64,000 nt of DNA from Aspidiotus rigidus. Taxonomy: Eukaryota; Arthropoda; Insecta; Hemiptera; Diaspididae. Of this stretch, positions 30,860-43,369 are shown one piece after another (the first letter of the stretch is position 1; each line of letters opens with the position of its first letter). The stretch covers positions 20,119,001 through 20,183,000 of the forward strand of contig JAVHKY010000004.1 in NCBI GenBank assembly GCA_035079385.1, read 5' to 3'. The notes under the pieces were generated by a model. That model ran no database searches. It was not told where the DNA came from and was given only the letters and a program-made list of their open reading frames with translations. A program made the position numbers and the translations under genes.

Positions 30860-31440
30860 CGCCATATTTCATCGATGGTGCAGCTGGGAAATGTTTTTAA
30901 ACTTCGTACAGCAGGCCATCATGCCACTCCTTGTCGAAGGCTTTTTGAACATCGAGGAAAATAGCAGCCAAATATTCCTTTGTTTTCTATGGCTTCTCCA
31001 TTCTACGCACTTGTTGGGTTACGCTAGGCTCTTCCCCCCAATCCAATTTCTGGTCTAGTATGACACTTTTTTCTTCAATTATCAGCCTCATTCTGTTGAA
31101 ACGAAGAAAAACAAGGCTTTACCCGCACAATTTTTATTTTTAAACATTTTGTAGTTACTTGAAAAAGACCACCAGTTGGTCGAAACGTCGTCTTAAAAAT
31201 AAAAATTGTGCGGGTAAAGCCTTGTTTTTCTTCGTTTGAATTATTCCTTGCACGTATAAAAATTCCTTTTAGTTTTCATTCTGTTGAGTTTAATTCTTTC
31301 AAACGGTTTTGATGGCACCGGGAGTAGGCTTATTGGTCTATACGATGCAAGCTTGGATTTGATACGCTTACAGCCATGACTTTGGGGTTTGGAAAAGTTT
31401 CAACCTTTGCGGTACTCTTATCCATTTTCCTGGGTTTGCG
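30860..31440 (-). pseudogene. Jockey-type reverse transcriptase fragment split by a PLE-like foldback
   Basis: The - strand reads YRPISLLPVPSKPFERI (about 31355-31305), then LNRM at the duplication. After the foldback it reads RLIIEEKSVILDQ, TQQVRRMEK and AAIFLDVQKAFDKEWHDGLL (about 30985-30925). YRPISLL and FLDVxKAFDxxWHxGLL are Jockey RT signatures, with the motif A Asp present. The frame is continuous when the 176-bp foldback and one duplication are removed. Further 3' parts of the same element are not recognisable. The R1-like remnant follows. Confidence 0.75.
31100..31275. mobile_element. 176-bp PLE-like foldback element
   Basis: A perfect 45-bp inverted repeat (31099-31143 and 31193-31237) flanks a 49-base centre. 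The centre contains cttgaaaaagacc, loop, ggtcgaaacgtcg (31159-31190), a hammerhead-like motif of the type found at PLE 3' ends. A 38-base tail follows the right arm. The flanks tcattctgttga at 31088-31099 and 31276-31287 are an exact 12-bp duplication. The target is the RT frame of a Jockey-type element. Inverted arms, stem-loop and tail extension mimic a PLE insertion with no protein-coding part. Confidence 0.75.
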
Positions 31441-33383
31441 TCCGGGTAGGACCTAGAAAAATATTGGCCTTCAAGTCAATCTAGTGTGATGATCTTGATC
31501 CCGATCAACTTGACTTATTGGAGGGGGAGGGAATTATCATGATGACGTCATAGGCTGGGAGTCGGATGAACATTAGTATGCGCTACTTTGAGGGATGGGG
31601 GGAGGGTTCTGAACAGTGAACAAGGTAACGGGACTTCGAAATATGTCGACTGGTGAGTCAATATACGATCTAATGTACCACTAGCCTGAGTTAGGGGATG
31701 GGTTGCACTTCTTTCCTTCTCAGTGAGTTGGATTATCTCGATCTGAAGCCACGTTCTTCAACCCCAGTTGACTTTGACCTACATAAAGTTTACTTAGAAA
31801 CGCGTTGTAAATATGGTCGGAGGAGAGGGGAAGGGACGTAGGCTCTTGAGATGCGAAAATCTTTATTTTTTGCATGTTGTCCAAAAGTTATTTTTATAGG
31901 ATATTATCATTATTTTTGTAAAAATGCTTGTAGTCATGCAAATGAGGCTGCTCGAAAGTTGCTTGAAAGTTCGGCTGTGCCATGCTTTCACGGCCAGCGT
32001 ACACGAATTATTATAGCGGTTCTACGAAGTTTTTTCCCAGGTCGCAGGAAGGAAGTCTAAACCCAAACTTCCATTCTTGATGAGATCACGAAATACATAC
32101 CTTGAGAACGCCTGAAAAATATTGATAATTTGTATTTGTGGTTCTTCTCTTAGGAAGGAAGAAGACTTTTACTCTTGAGATTTCTTAAAAATTTAATACG
32201 TTAATTTACAATAATTTATTTTTCCAAGTACTCTTCTGCTTCGTGAATTCTTCCCTGACCTCAATTATAGTGCCTAAAAAAATCCCTCTTTTTATTATTA
32301 AATTTTATATTTCTGGAAGACCAGAGAAAAACCTTGAGATTATGGAATAACTCAAAAGTTTGACTCGTTCATTTACCACAACTTATATTTTGCTTTCATG
32401 GTCATCGTTGTTTCCCTATTTCTCTTTCTCTCCACGATTAGATACTAGAGCTAGCAAATTGTGCGAAACATTTGACGCTTGGTCCTCACCCCTCTCCCAA
32501 ATGTCTGTACGACGACCCTGATATCGGTACAAAAGAAATCAACGTATTTCGTTAGATGACAATCTGAGCACTACGAGTATATTATTGTGAACGATAAAGA
32601 AATCGTTTGCTTGGAAATACCAGAACAGTGTCTTATTCAACATTTTTAGGAAAGTGGTGGGAGCGGAAGGGGATGAAGTCTTCACCGGTCTTCTGATAGC
32701 TAATTTTCAGGTGATACAAGAAAGCTTTCGATAACGTCGAAAGGTTCGAAAGAGAATGGACTAATGAGGAGTTAAAACAATGAAAATATTTGGCAATTGT
32801 TTATATTGCAGTAGGAAAAATACATTTCGACTCGAAACTATCATATTATTTGCGTAGTATTTTCAGATGTTCAAAAAATTTTTTCGATGCAGAATCCACA
32901 GTTCTACTCATCGTACACAAATTAATGAGAGCCATTATGCGCTATCCTTTGTTACACGCGTTGAATTTTTATCTAATTTTTAGCGTCATTTTAGCCAACC
33001 CTGAATTACATCTTCAGTTCTGCACGTTCTAAAGAACCGTCGTACGTATGGATGACCCGGGTGACTCGACTTAATTAGGGAATTTAAATTTTCCGTCACA
33101 AATTCGATTCGAGCGATATCGATGCCAAAAACGTTGAATATTTTAAACGTTCGAGAAAGTTTTCGAAAATAAAATGATGCAATATGAAAGAAAAATCTGC
33201 AGAGAGTCGACGATTTCGGCATGTTAATTTTCTAATTTGGCAACACTGTTAGATTATTTTGCGACAAATTCAATATCCTAGCCGTGATATCTATATTAAT
33301 AAAAATACGACCTCCACCTTTCACTCCTTCCTGAACTGTCCGATACAATTTAGCTAAAAAAATAGCTAAAACCGAATATTACG
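31441..33383. other. Region with faint module A traces, otherwise featureless
   Basis: Around 31447-31660 there are weak module A-like strings (acctagaaaaatattgg, cgggacttcgaaatatg). The rest, to 33383, shows no gene, RNA or clear repeat. Confidence 0.35.
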
Positions 33384-33640
33384 TGTATTCTATTACTATA
33401 TATTATAAACTATAGATATAAGCGTAAAATGAATTGCCTAGCAAAATAATACTAAAAACTTATACGTGCATTCTATTACTGTATAATTATATATAAACTA
33501 TAGATATAAGAGTAAAATGAATTACCTAGCAAATTTGAAGGAAGAAACAAAAAAAAAACAATCAATTCTAAGTTACATCGAGCATCGAATTTATCTATCT
33601 GTGTAAAATGAATTGCCTAGCAAAATAAAAGGTAACAACG
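33384..33640 (+). repeat. Short tandem repeat, about 105-bp unit
   Basis: Two near-identical units contain 'attctattact', 'aaactatagatataag' and 'gtaaaatgaattgcctagca' (about 33390-33450 and 33470-33530). A third partial unit lies near 33604-33625. Confidence 0.65.
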
Positions 33641-33756
33641 ATTCAACCATACACCGATTACCTCGCCTCTTTGAACAACCTCACCTCAGGTTAGATGTCC
33701 AAAGTCTCGATAAAAGGTAGCTAACTTTCTTGGACGTGAGACAAGAAAAATGAATT

Positions 33757-34890
33757 CGACAAAAAGTTTTAATGATGTCACAATGTCCATATAATTATAA
33801 TGATAATAAGTATCTAATGAAGGAGAGCCAACAGGTAAAATAGAAAATAGTAGTCATAAAAATATGAGAATCCCTTATCAGTGTCAACTTTTTGAATAAA
33901 AATCACTTCAATTAGATTGTAAGAAGTAAAAGAAGAAAAGCGATTAAAATATTTGTAAAATGGTATTATGGTTGTATTCTGAAAATAAGAATAACTGGAG
34001 TGGAGTGAGAAACAAACGAAAAGAACGTGAGAATAGGGAAGATGATTGGAAGAAGAGGTAGCAATCGAGCCAGATGGTGGTACTCAAATTTTAAGGCAGG
34101 AGAAAGAAAATGGATATGTATAAGTTGGAGTAATTGAGTACCATAGGTAGTTGCGGGAGTTGGAAACCGTGTTTGGGAATGATTACATGGGACAGAGGAT
34201 GAGACTGAGATTATATTGAGGGAAGTACGTTGATTTTGGAGAGTAGGACCGGAAAAAAGATGATAGATCGTCAGATTATCTGCATAATAAGATTTACATG
34301 AAGGTAGAGCATGGAAACCCAGGAGGAGATGAGAATGTTCAAGTTGAGAGTGACCAATTCTATATCGAGCGAAAATAATCTCTTTATGGTGGGAATTTCT
34401 GTTCGCTGAAGACTGAGGATAGGTTAACTTTTAATGATTCCAAGTTTGTTGCAGGGTTGTTTTTTTGTGTGAGTGATACAAGAATAAAGCTAGGATTAAG
34501 AAATAGTGAAAGTTTTTATGGTCATAAGTACGTAGTTACAAGGTGGGGTCCTTAATTTTGGGTGAAAGGGTGCAGTTTTTAGGCGCGCAATCAGTTTGAT
34601 CATATTGAGGGCAACCGATGTGAACTGAGAATCAAATAAAAGATACGTTTTGTACAGATGAGCGTAGAAAAGTGTGAGCTTAAACCTAATCAGAATTTCA
34701 ACTATAGACACATCATGTGAGAAATTGAGAGGGATGTATTCAGGAAAAGTAGGGAGTACGATTCTAAGAAAAGGGCACAACGAAAGTTGAAAAAGAATAT
34801 TACCATAAATAATATCAACAAGCATAAAGAGTTTCGGAAAACCCTGAAGAATGGAATAAAAGTAGCGCATAAAACATACCTCAGTTCCCT
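33757..34890 (-). pseudogene. Jockey/I-type retrotransposon pol 3' part
   Basis: The - strand from 34870 reads a decayed RNase H stretch. It then reads IFARYRIGHSQLEHSHLL (about 34370-34317) and LPSCKSYYADNLTIYHLF (about 34303-34250). This is the RLRIGHTxLTHxxLL and CxxC...H motif of Jockey/I-type pol C-termini. The 3' non-coding part is shared with the second copy at 35040-35330. No continuous frame. Confidence 0.6.
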
Positions 34891-35039
34891 AGAGGAAGGC
34901 TTCAGACGAAATCCTAATTTACCCGATACAATTAAGCTAAAAAATAGCTAAAGCCTAATATTATAACGGTAACGACCTTCTCTTTGCACTTCATACCTCA
35001 TTTTATCCGATACAATTTAGCACTTCGCAAATTGAAGGA

Positions 35040-35330
35040 TAATTAATTTGGCAAAAAGTTCTAATGACGTCAAAATGTCCACATAATGATGGAAAGTATC
35101 TAATGAAGGAGAGCTAATAGGCAAAATAGAAAATAGTAGTCACCAAAATATGATGATCCCTTATTAATATCAACTTTTTGAATCAAAAATCACTTCCATC
35201 GTAAGAAGTAGAAGAAGAAAAGCAACTGAAATATTTGGAAAATGGAACTGAGTAACACAGGTAGTGGCGAGAGTTGGAAACTGTGTTGGAAATGATTACA
35301 CAGGTCAGAATTGAATTCAAAATTGGAGGG
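35040..35330 (-). repeat. Second copy of the Jockey-type 3' region
   Basis: Bases 35040-35245 closely match 33757-33962, and 35250-35325 match 34135-34250, in the same orientation. The segment corresponding to about 33963-34133 is absent. This is either a deleted, truncated second insertion or a local duplication. Confidence 0.6.
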
Positions 35331-35384
35331 GTTCCAAAAAGAGGAATTAGATTTGATAAAATTTTGAAAATTAATCCAACTATA

Positions 35385-35800
35385 GCAGGAGGGACTCGGA
35401 AAAATTGAGACATTTGAGCTCTATTATGATGGATAAGGGATAGGAAAAATTTTCAATATCAAAGGAGTCAGATTTGAAAAGATTTTTAATATTAGGAATT
35501 GAGCTATATATGACAGGAGAGGAACTTGGAAAAAATTGAACCATCAGAGGAGTTGAACTTGAAAACGCATTTTGTACATCGACCTATGCAATTATGACAA
35601 CTGGATAACTTTAAAAACTTTCAACTTCCAAGTTATATTTTTTGAGAGAGGAACATGGAAGAATTTCAACTCACAAGATATATATGACAGGAAAAGGACT
35701 TGGAAAAATATCAACCATTGTTCTAGGTAAATGATGGCGAGACACCAAAATTTTCAAAAATCCCTCCCCCGATGGAATAGGTTTCCTATTGAACCTCGAT
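35385..35800 (-). repeat. Degenerate module A copies
   Basis: Inverted module A units (gagggactcggaaaaattga, gagctatatatgacaggaga, ggaacttggaaaaaattga, gatatatatgacagg) repeat about every 50-90 bases. The array ends with a module B-like ggaataggtttcctattgaa near 35773. Confidence 0.6.
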
Positions 35801-36851
35801 TCAGGTTAGGTAGTTGACATCATAAAAAACTGGAGATGCTCTTAACATCATCAGGCTTTAACAGAAGAATCCCTAGAGAATAGTGAATTACAAAAATCAG
35901 GACTCGATGTCAAGAATAACTGTTAGTTGGAGGTGGGTGGACTCGAAGGAATGAATTGAGGGCCTTGAGAAATTTTGTTCTAATTAAGGTAAATGAAGGA
36001 AGGGATTTTAAAAGTCTCAACTAAATCAACTCGAAAATAGGAGGAGTTACATTATTCGCATGTAAAAAAGTGAGGTCAAAGAAATAATCATCGCTGAAAA
36101 TTGGAACGACTGTAGTAACAAATTATACTGTCAACATATAATACACACAAGATTTCAAAAAAAAATTTATGTAGAAAAAAAGTGAAAGAGAAAAAGGGAA
36201 ATGAATGAACTAATCTTAGAATCGAAATGTTTTTCTTCCATTAATTTGTAGATTAGAGGATGACACGTAGAATCAATTATCACCATATGGATAATTGGAG
36301 GAGATGGATGCAGAGGACTGAAAAAGAAGAATAGGAAGAGAGGGAAAACTGGAAGAGTGTGATACTGAGGCAGAGAACAATTTGGAAGACTCAGGAAACG
36401 ATAAAGGAAGAAAAAAAAAAGAAAAGGTTGTATGGAAGAACAAGTAAAGAATGAAAGAGTGCAAAATTTAATGAAATTAAGAAAGAAGAAAAGCTTGAAA
36501 AGAAAACTAAGCAGATTGAATTGAACTATGAGATGAAAAGATACAAAGAAAATAGTGCATCTAACTAAGAAATTCCAAATAATCTTAAACCCCAGAGTTA
36601 CTCCCTTTGTTTCATGTATCTACCTTACCCAAAACCCTAAATAACAGAATTAAAAGTAGCCATGAGAACTTTGTGTTTGCATAAAAATTTTGAATACAGG
36701 TCCAAAAAAAAGTTGTCTGGAGAATTTCTACTTTTTTTTTTTTCAATATCCAAAGTAGAAATATCTAGATAATTTACCGAGATTTTTAAAAATTATTCCT
36801 GTTTATGTAGCGCTCTCGAATAAGATAAAAATGAAAAAACAAAAAACTAAG

Positions 36852-36882
36852 AGGCGCGCCGTAGGCGCGCCGGACTTGCTAG
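36852..36882 (+). mobile_element. Helitron 3' terminus
   Basis: A perfect 8-bp hairpin (ggcgcgcc, loop gta, ggcgcgcc) is followed by ggacttg and CTAG at 36879-36882, then T. It resembles the 3' end of the Helitron at 16663-17594. A possible 5' end (A then TCtatattaataaaaatac) lies at 33290, which would make a 3.6-kb element, but this pairing is uncertain. Confidence 0.6.
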
Positions 36883-38365
36883 TTTTTTCATAATTCAGCG
36901 GAGTTTTTCCTATTTCACTCGATATATTCTGGATTTAATACACTTTTTTTGCTTGACCTATGCTCGATTTCACGCTTTAATTACGAGCCCGTATCAATCC
37001 GTCCTCTAATCATTAGTGATCAACTTCGGTTCGACGTGCAGAGGTGAGAAGTGTGATTGTGGCTTATAAATCGCTGATTGAATAATATTTTAACACTCTG
37101 ATTACCTCCAATGGTGCTGAAGTGTCATAGAAAAGCGTTAAATACGAACACAATTACAATTTTAGTGAAATACATGTAGATGAATGGATACTGATAGCCT
37201 TCTAAGTTGTATTGTTGTAGTCTGGCTCGTTTGATATACTTTTAGGACGATGTAAGATGCGGCTGCTCCTATTTTCCCTTTCAAAAATGATGTATAATAT
37301 TTACTTATTTAATCTCATATTTTCCTCTACGCTCGCGTATTATACGATCTGAGATTTTTCCTCAATAAAATAATCCGCGAACGTAATTTAATGCTTATGG
37401 CACCGGAAATACAGTAATAATTATACGTGCATATTATGTGCAATAGTGTACAGAAGTAAGATAAGTTTCCTCAGCTCGTGATGTTGTGGTTAATTTTACA
37501 ACAACGTGAATTATCATTTTAATCGTTGCGATCGTTTAATTGAGCCGCTGGATGCGCTTGACGACCTGACTGGAGTAACACTTTCACTATGGTAACTTAT
37601 TTCGTATGCCTATACGTATTCGTTTTTACTCGCGCATTATTAATGGTGTGAGTTGGCAATTTCATTTTCGAACTGATTAAATTGCGAGACACGGTGGCGA
37701 GAAGAAGCGCTGCTGCCTGCACCGATGAGGACCTGTGATTCACGCTCGCACACTTATGTAAATATACACGAAAGTTTCCCAGCAGACTGTGAAAAATTAC
37801 GCTGAAACTCGAATGTGACGAGTACCTTTAAGGAAAAAAATTTTAACGGTTTACGATAATATGTACGTATACACAAGAGTGCGATGCTATCTGTTTTGTA
37901 ATAAAAAGAAGAAAGAAGAAAAAAAAAAAAAAAACATTTTTGGAACCGTTCGGCAGTCTGCCACTGTAACCTTGACATTTGCAAATTTCTTTAGCCACAC
38001 ACAGCTTCGACTTGTGCTGGTACTGATTCACCTCTGTATAGTTTAAGAAGGGGGTCGACGAATCTTTCTACCGTTTTGCATATACGTAGCACAGTATTCT
38101 GACAGTTTGCAGAGCTCCAATATGCCAAATAGGCTTACATTGATTATTATGTGAAAATTTTCAGGAGGCGAAAGAGGTTTTGAATTTACTTACGCGTTAA
38201 ATAAATCAATCGATAATGTGGGGTAATGAATTTATTGAGGATAATAATTAAGGACAATCTGCTCAGCAAGAACATTACTTGTGGAAGGAAGTGAAGAACA
38301 AATGAATGGTCTATTTCATTTGTAAATTTCGAGAATAAGTAGTTGATCCAAAACTGGATATAATT
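36883..38365. other. Region without recognisable genes
   Basis: AT-rich. A poly-A run lies at about 37920-37934. No coding or RNA motif was seen. Confidence 0.4.
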
Positions 38366-39330
38366 GAAGAATTTTCAGGAAATTACCTACCTGTCGCTCT
38401 GACTTCCGTCCTTGGCAAACTATTCTGGAAAATACAGAACAAAATACTACATTCTTTCACGGCTTCCGCGAAAGTCGTAAGACTCTCCAGGTTGAAACTC
38501 AAATTTCTCGTTTCCTCGTATCTGGTGTCACTACGTCTCCTCCAAATTATCTGGTATTGGCCTTCAAGGCAATTTACTTAAACTCTTTCAATCCTTCCTC
38601 CGTGGGAAGTCTCTGACGGTTAGAATTCAGGACCAATATTGTTCCTTCCAACCAAGAAACGTCTTCTCCTAGGGAGAAGTGTGGAGTGTTCCTCTCTTCC
38701 TGATCGCTAGAATGATCTAACAAACAGGCAGTGTCACTTTTCCTCTTACCAAACGCCTCTGTCGAGTGACTTCCGTTTTTTTGTGCAGGTAGCGCTTTGA
38801 TAAATAATTTGTTCAATTCTACCCGCGAATAACCTCCAACCCTCAACGAGCAGTAAGACTACTCCAATTAACCTTCGACTGAAACTCCAAATAGTCGTCT
38901 GACTCTGGATTTCGAGTTTCAGATGAGAAAACAGACATGGTAGTATTCCAAAAACGATGCACGCCTCTTCCTTCTGTGCGCCTACAAAACTTCGGAAGTA
39001 CTTTTCAATCCTCTATCAAGTTCCTTGGACTCGCTTCCCAATCCCAAACCTCCTGGAGCCCACGAATTTCCCTTCCAACCCTACTATAATCTAATGTGTT
39101 CTCAGCTTCATTACGGTTCTCGAAAAACCTTAGAATTGATGGACTTCGCTTCCAGTGGCCCTTGGTGCACTATGCATTAGCCCTTCATTCTGCTTATGTT
39201 TCTTCTCTCCGTTACCTCGTTCTTTCACTTACTGCTAACTTACTGACCTCTACAGCTCAATATCCAAATCTCTTTTCAAATGCTCTCAGTTCGCTTAATT
39301 GTGCCCTTCTATCTCTCAATCATCTGAGCA
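38366..39330 (+). pseudogene. Jockey/I-type retrotransposon RT and connector, left part
   Basis: It starts with NYRPVALTSVLGKLFWKI (about 38378-38432), the YRPxxLxxVxGKxFE block. It continues with eroded RT sequence to RYLVLSLTANLLTSTAQ (about 39217-39267), the connector found in related copies, and SLNHLS at the duplication. Frames change repeatedly. A PLE interrupts it at 39331. The Jockey-like sequence resumes at 40973 with TYTKLGPLLPIFE in the frame of SLNHLS. Confidence 0.65.
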
Positions 39331-40961
39331 GAATCACTACGTTTTTTAATTTTACGGTTAATCCGGTTCCTACCCTCCTTCACGGATTGCCTAAAATGCA
39401 CGAAGAAAATGTGCCGATGCGGCTGGTCGTCACGTTTGTTTCCTCCCTGACCTACTCCCTCGCTAAATTTCTAGATAAATGGTTTAAAGCTGGTGTGGAG
39501 GTAGAGTCTTCCTATTCAGTTAAGAACTCGGGTGCCCTGGCTGACAAATTGTAGGACACATGTCTTTCCCCAGGATCAATTTTATGCTCGTTTGATGTTG
39601 TTGGGCTATTCTCCAACATTCCTAAGGCCACCATTATGCAACAGATAGGAAACTTGCTTGTGAAATCTTTGGTGAATTTTTCAACCTTTTGAAGGTCTGC
39701 TGGTCGCTTAACTTCTGTAAATTTGATAGTGAATTCTTCGAGTTCCCCGAGGAGATGGGGATCCCTATTGGTTCTGCTTTGGGTTCTCTCATCTCCGAAG
39801 TCTTCATGTCCGAATTCGAGCTTGACCTATTCTCTTCGGGCTGGGAGTTTTTGAATCACGTTTTCTATTGGCACAGGTACGTGGATGACATTTTGTGCGT
39901 GTGGACCGGTCCTGCTCCTTAATGAGTTTCTCGCTTATTTAAATAGCCTATACCTTTCCATCAAATTTACTTTGGAAGTTGGTAGCTCCTCCATAAACTT
40001 TCTGGATCTGACCATCTCTGTCATAGACGGTGTCCACGAATTCAGTACTTACTGTAAAAGTACCTCGACTGACATTGCTATCCGCGATTAGTCCTTCCTA
40101 CCTTTTGCCCACAAATTAGCTACATTTCATGGTTTAATCTATCGCCCCACTCACATCCCTCTAAGTGAGGTTGTTTTCCATAAAGCAGCTGGCTAAAGTG
40201 AATCAGGTCAAGGTGGACATCGACTTATGGTTCGTAGGAGACTTACAAGGAAATGTCTCGATTCTACGACCTCCCCCCCCCCGACAACCGCACCTTGATA
40301 GTAGCAAACGATGGATCAGGCTGCCATTTCTGGGTACATTTTCTTCAGAGTTGAGCCGTGTCCTCCGTCCCTTTGGTTTTCGTCCGGCTTTTTACAGTAC
40401 TAATACTGTTAAGAGCTTAATGGTTAAATTAAGAGACCATATTCCGATGGCCGAGAGGGGGTTATAGGGTAGCTTGTGGGGATTGCCCTAGTGTCTGTAT
40501 CGGTATGACCAGTCGTCAACTCCAAATTAGAGTTGATGAACACAGGAAAGCACGGGAAAAGAGAAAAATAGGTGAGTCGGCCTTTGTTGACCATTTAATT
40601 GAAAGTGGTCATAGCCTCAAAGAGGGGTCCGAAGTTTTCCTCCACAGGGAAAATTCGTATTTCAAACGGTTAGCGCTGGAGGAAATCGAACTTTTTCGTC
40701 ACCGGAATAAAAACGACATTACCGGGTTGAACAGGTGTGTTCCTGAGGAGGGATTGAGTGAATTAGTCTTTGAAAATGATTCATATTTTGATGACTCGCT
40801 GGTTCAGTAATGACCTCTTGGACGTTACTTGTTCTTGTTGGTGGTGGGTTCAATCGCTTTCTATACCTCGAGAATGGCTGTTTAGCCGAGAGCGCTCGGT
40901 CACTGTAATTTATTGCGGTCTTTGTATCTGGTTCATTTACTCTTCGCAAGTCAATCTTATC
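39331..40961 (+). pseudogene. Penelope-like element nested in a Jockey-type relic
   Basis: An 11-bp duplication, tcatctgagca (39320-39330 and 40962-40972), flanks it. Reading in order: HGLPKMHEENVPMR and LAKFLDKWFK (39393-39490); ILCSFDVVGLFSNIP, RT motif A (39580-39625); GIPIGSALGSLISEVF (39760-39808); HRYVDDILCVW, the intact catalytic YVDD (39877-39905). INFLDLTI follows near 40000, then the thumb (RLPFLGTFSSELSRVLRPF, 40318-40380). The GIY-YIG half is GYRVACGDCPSVCIGMTSRQ (about 40460-40520), with the usual YIG as CIG, then FVDHLIESGHSL and LALEEIELFRH, to TAA near 40808. The 3' stem-loop (ggctgtttagcc) is at 40875. At least four frameshifts or stops inactivate it. The N-terminus is missing. 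Confidence 0.9.
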
Positions 40962-40972
40962 TCATCTGAGCA

Positions 40973-41290
40973 CTTATACCAAACTCGGGCCTTTACTCCC
41001 TATTTTCGAGATGTTTCATATGTTTCCTAAAGTTTCCTGAATCCTAGCCCTTAATTCCCAAATTCTCGAGTTCACTTCAGCCCCGGGAGTTAGCCCCCTC
41101 AAAACATGTCTTGTCTGAAGTTTCCTGCATCCTAGCCCTCAATTCCAAAATTTTCGAGTTCACCCCCCTCCCCCCGAAATTTCCTCTCTAATAATTTTGT
41201 ATACTGTCAATTTCCAGTTTGGAAACTATTTCTGTTACATTCTGTTCGACCATTGCTCAAATCAGAGACAATAAAAATGGAGGACTTGGG
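40973..41290 (+). pseudogene. Jockey-type retrotransposon, right part and 3' region
   Basis: A short piece reads TYTKLGPLLPIFE. A two-unit direct repeat follows (aagtttcctgaatcctagcc near 41030 and again near 41118, each with ttctcgagttcac or ttttcgagttcac). The 3' region (accattgctcaaat, then ggaggactt at about 41250-41290) matches the end of the element at 26.9 kb. Confidence 0.55.
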
Positions 41291-43310
41291 GTTTAACGCC
41301 TCAGTTCCGTACGCCTGTATTATTTTTCGTGATGAACAAATTTCTTTGCCTTAAATGTGTAAATACTACGGTGATAATCTAGACGAGGTCAATATCATTG
41401 ATGACATCACTGGATCGTTTTTGAGGATACCTCCGAACAAACCAGATAGCGGGTTTCCAGCTAAAAAGTCGCGTTCAGATTCAACGTCACCTCGAAATAT
41501 GAGAAAATTATTATTCTTTTAGAGAATTCTAGAGCTCGCGCGATTTTTAAGGAAAGATGGGGGTCTCAGCTGCGAGATTTATAGAGAAAAAAAGGCATCT
41601 TAGTTCTGACCTTTATAGATTAAAAGAGACCGTCCACGTTCGTGTCCAAATGTCATCGAAAAAATTTGCACGTCATGCTCCTACTACAACAAAGGGACCC
41701 TGCTTCAACCGTTCCGTGCCCAGATCCTGTCACCACTGGGGTACATGGATCCGGCACTTGATGAAGTTTCAAGCTCTCACTCACCCTTTTACTTTTTTCT
41801 TACTCTACATCATTTCCACTTTCTCAGCTTCTACAACCTGTATCCCTAAGTTGAACCACAATGAAGAATTTTGATTAGGCAGGCGAGATCTTGAAAATTT
41901 TAGAGTAGTACGTATTTGATAATTTAACCCGGTTCATGGCCAAAGAACTACGGTGTTTCCACATTTACGTATCACATTGAAATATATGTCCTATAAACCT
42001 AAATTTTCCTACGACATGAGATAGAATTTTCACAATTTTAAATGATCTAATTGCCTTTAGGTAATGTATACCTGTCAGAATTATTTATTTTGCGCGGGAA
42101 AATTCGTAAGTCATGATTATTCGAAAATCAAAAATGATAAAAGTGATAACTAAACGGGATTTTAGAATCGAGAGCGAGAATGAAAATAAAAAAATATATA
42201 TTTTATGGGCATCAAAATATTGTGTAGACAAGTGGAAAGATGAACGACCGCAATTTGCATATACGTAATTTACTCACCGAGTCACGATGACTTAATACGT
42301 GCTTACTTATCTGTAGCCACGAATCAAACATTTATCACCCGTATAGAATTAGGATTACGTACGTCGAGTCGATTGATTTTCAGATCGTAGATCAATTGAC
42401 AGCATCGAAGGACGAGGCTGATGTTCGGACGTCAATAACACGAGTACCATCGAGTCCAGTCTCACGCTGAGCAGAGGATTAATGTTCTTCTTCATTCTTA
42501 GATTTCTCACGCTCGATCGTATATAACTTGAAAATTTGTCCGAGAATTTTTATTTTGTTTGCCCTTAAATTAAGGAGTGCTGCGGAGATTCCCACCACAA
42601 TTGACCCAATCAGCTCGAATCGGGCGAAGTTTTTAAAGAGATTTCATTAGGCTGTTTGTGTAGAAATTCAGGTCTTGTTCTGGATTTTAAAAGTAAAATT
42701 GGAATACCGTCAATTATCGATTTCCTATAATCTTCAATTAGTATTATTGAAAAATAATAATCGTTATTCGAAAACAAAATACCTAACTATTAAAATAAAA
42801 TAAAATTTTTATTGAATTTGGCAATCTCAACACCTCATCGTACCAGAAAGTAAGCTGTGCCTTTTGGAATATGCGCGGAGAAACTTATAAGTATTGCTTA
42901 ATTAAAAAATCTGAAATCGCGATCAAGTTTTGCCATAATATTATATACATGTAATATCGTTTTATAAGAATCACCAAAAAATTTATAGCAATCGTAATTT
43001 TGAGTTTACTTAAGGTGACAAAGTTTCGGCACCATATTACGTATTAAATTTCGACAAATTTTTTCCACAAAATACTTTATTACACAACGTCGAAAAAATA
43101 AGCGTTCAATTTGAAATATTCATAAGAAACTAATCGCGAATAAAGTTCAAATTTTTCAGATTTATATCAACGCGCAGTCGAATACCACATTCTCGTGTAA
43201 ATTAGAAAAAAAAAAAAAAAAAAACTATTATTTAGAATCATGATCTCTATCGGAGTACCTACGACATAATATTAAGTATTCTGCGATTATTGTTGATATT
43301 AAAAGGTACT
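41291..43310. other. Region without recognisable genes
   Basis: A + strand open frame at 41557-41874 (105 codons) has no motif I know. A poly-A run lies at about 43206-43223. Nothing else could be assigned. Confidence 0.4.
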
Positions 43311-43369
43311 CTTAGGGGAGGGAGTTTCTTTTCTATCGCGAAGACAAAATTTTGCGTTGAAAAGTTTGT

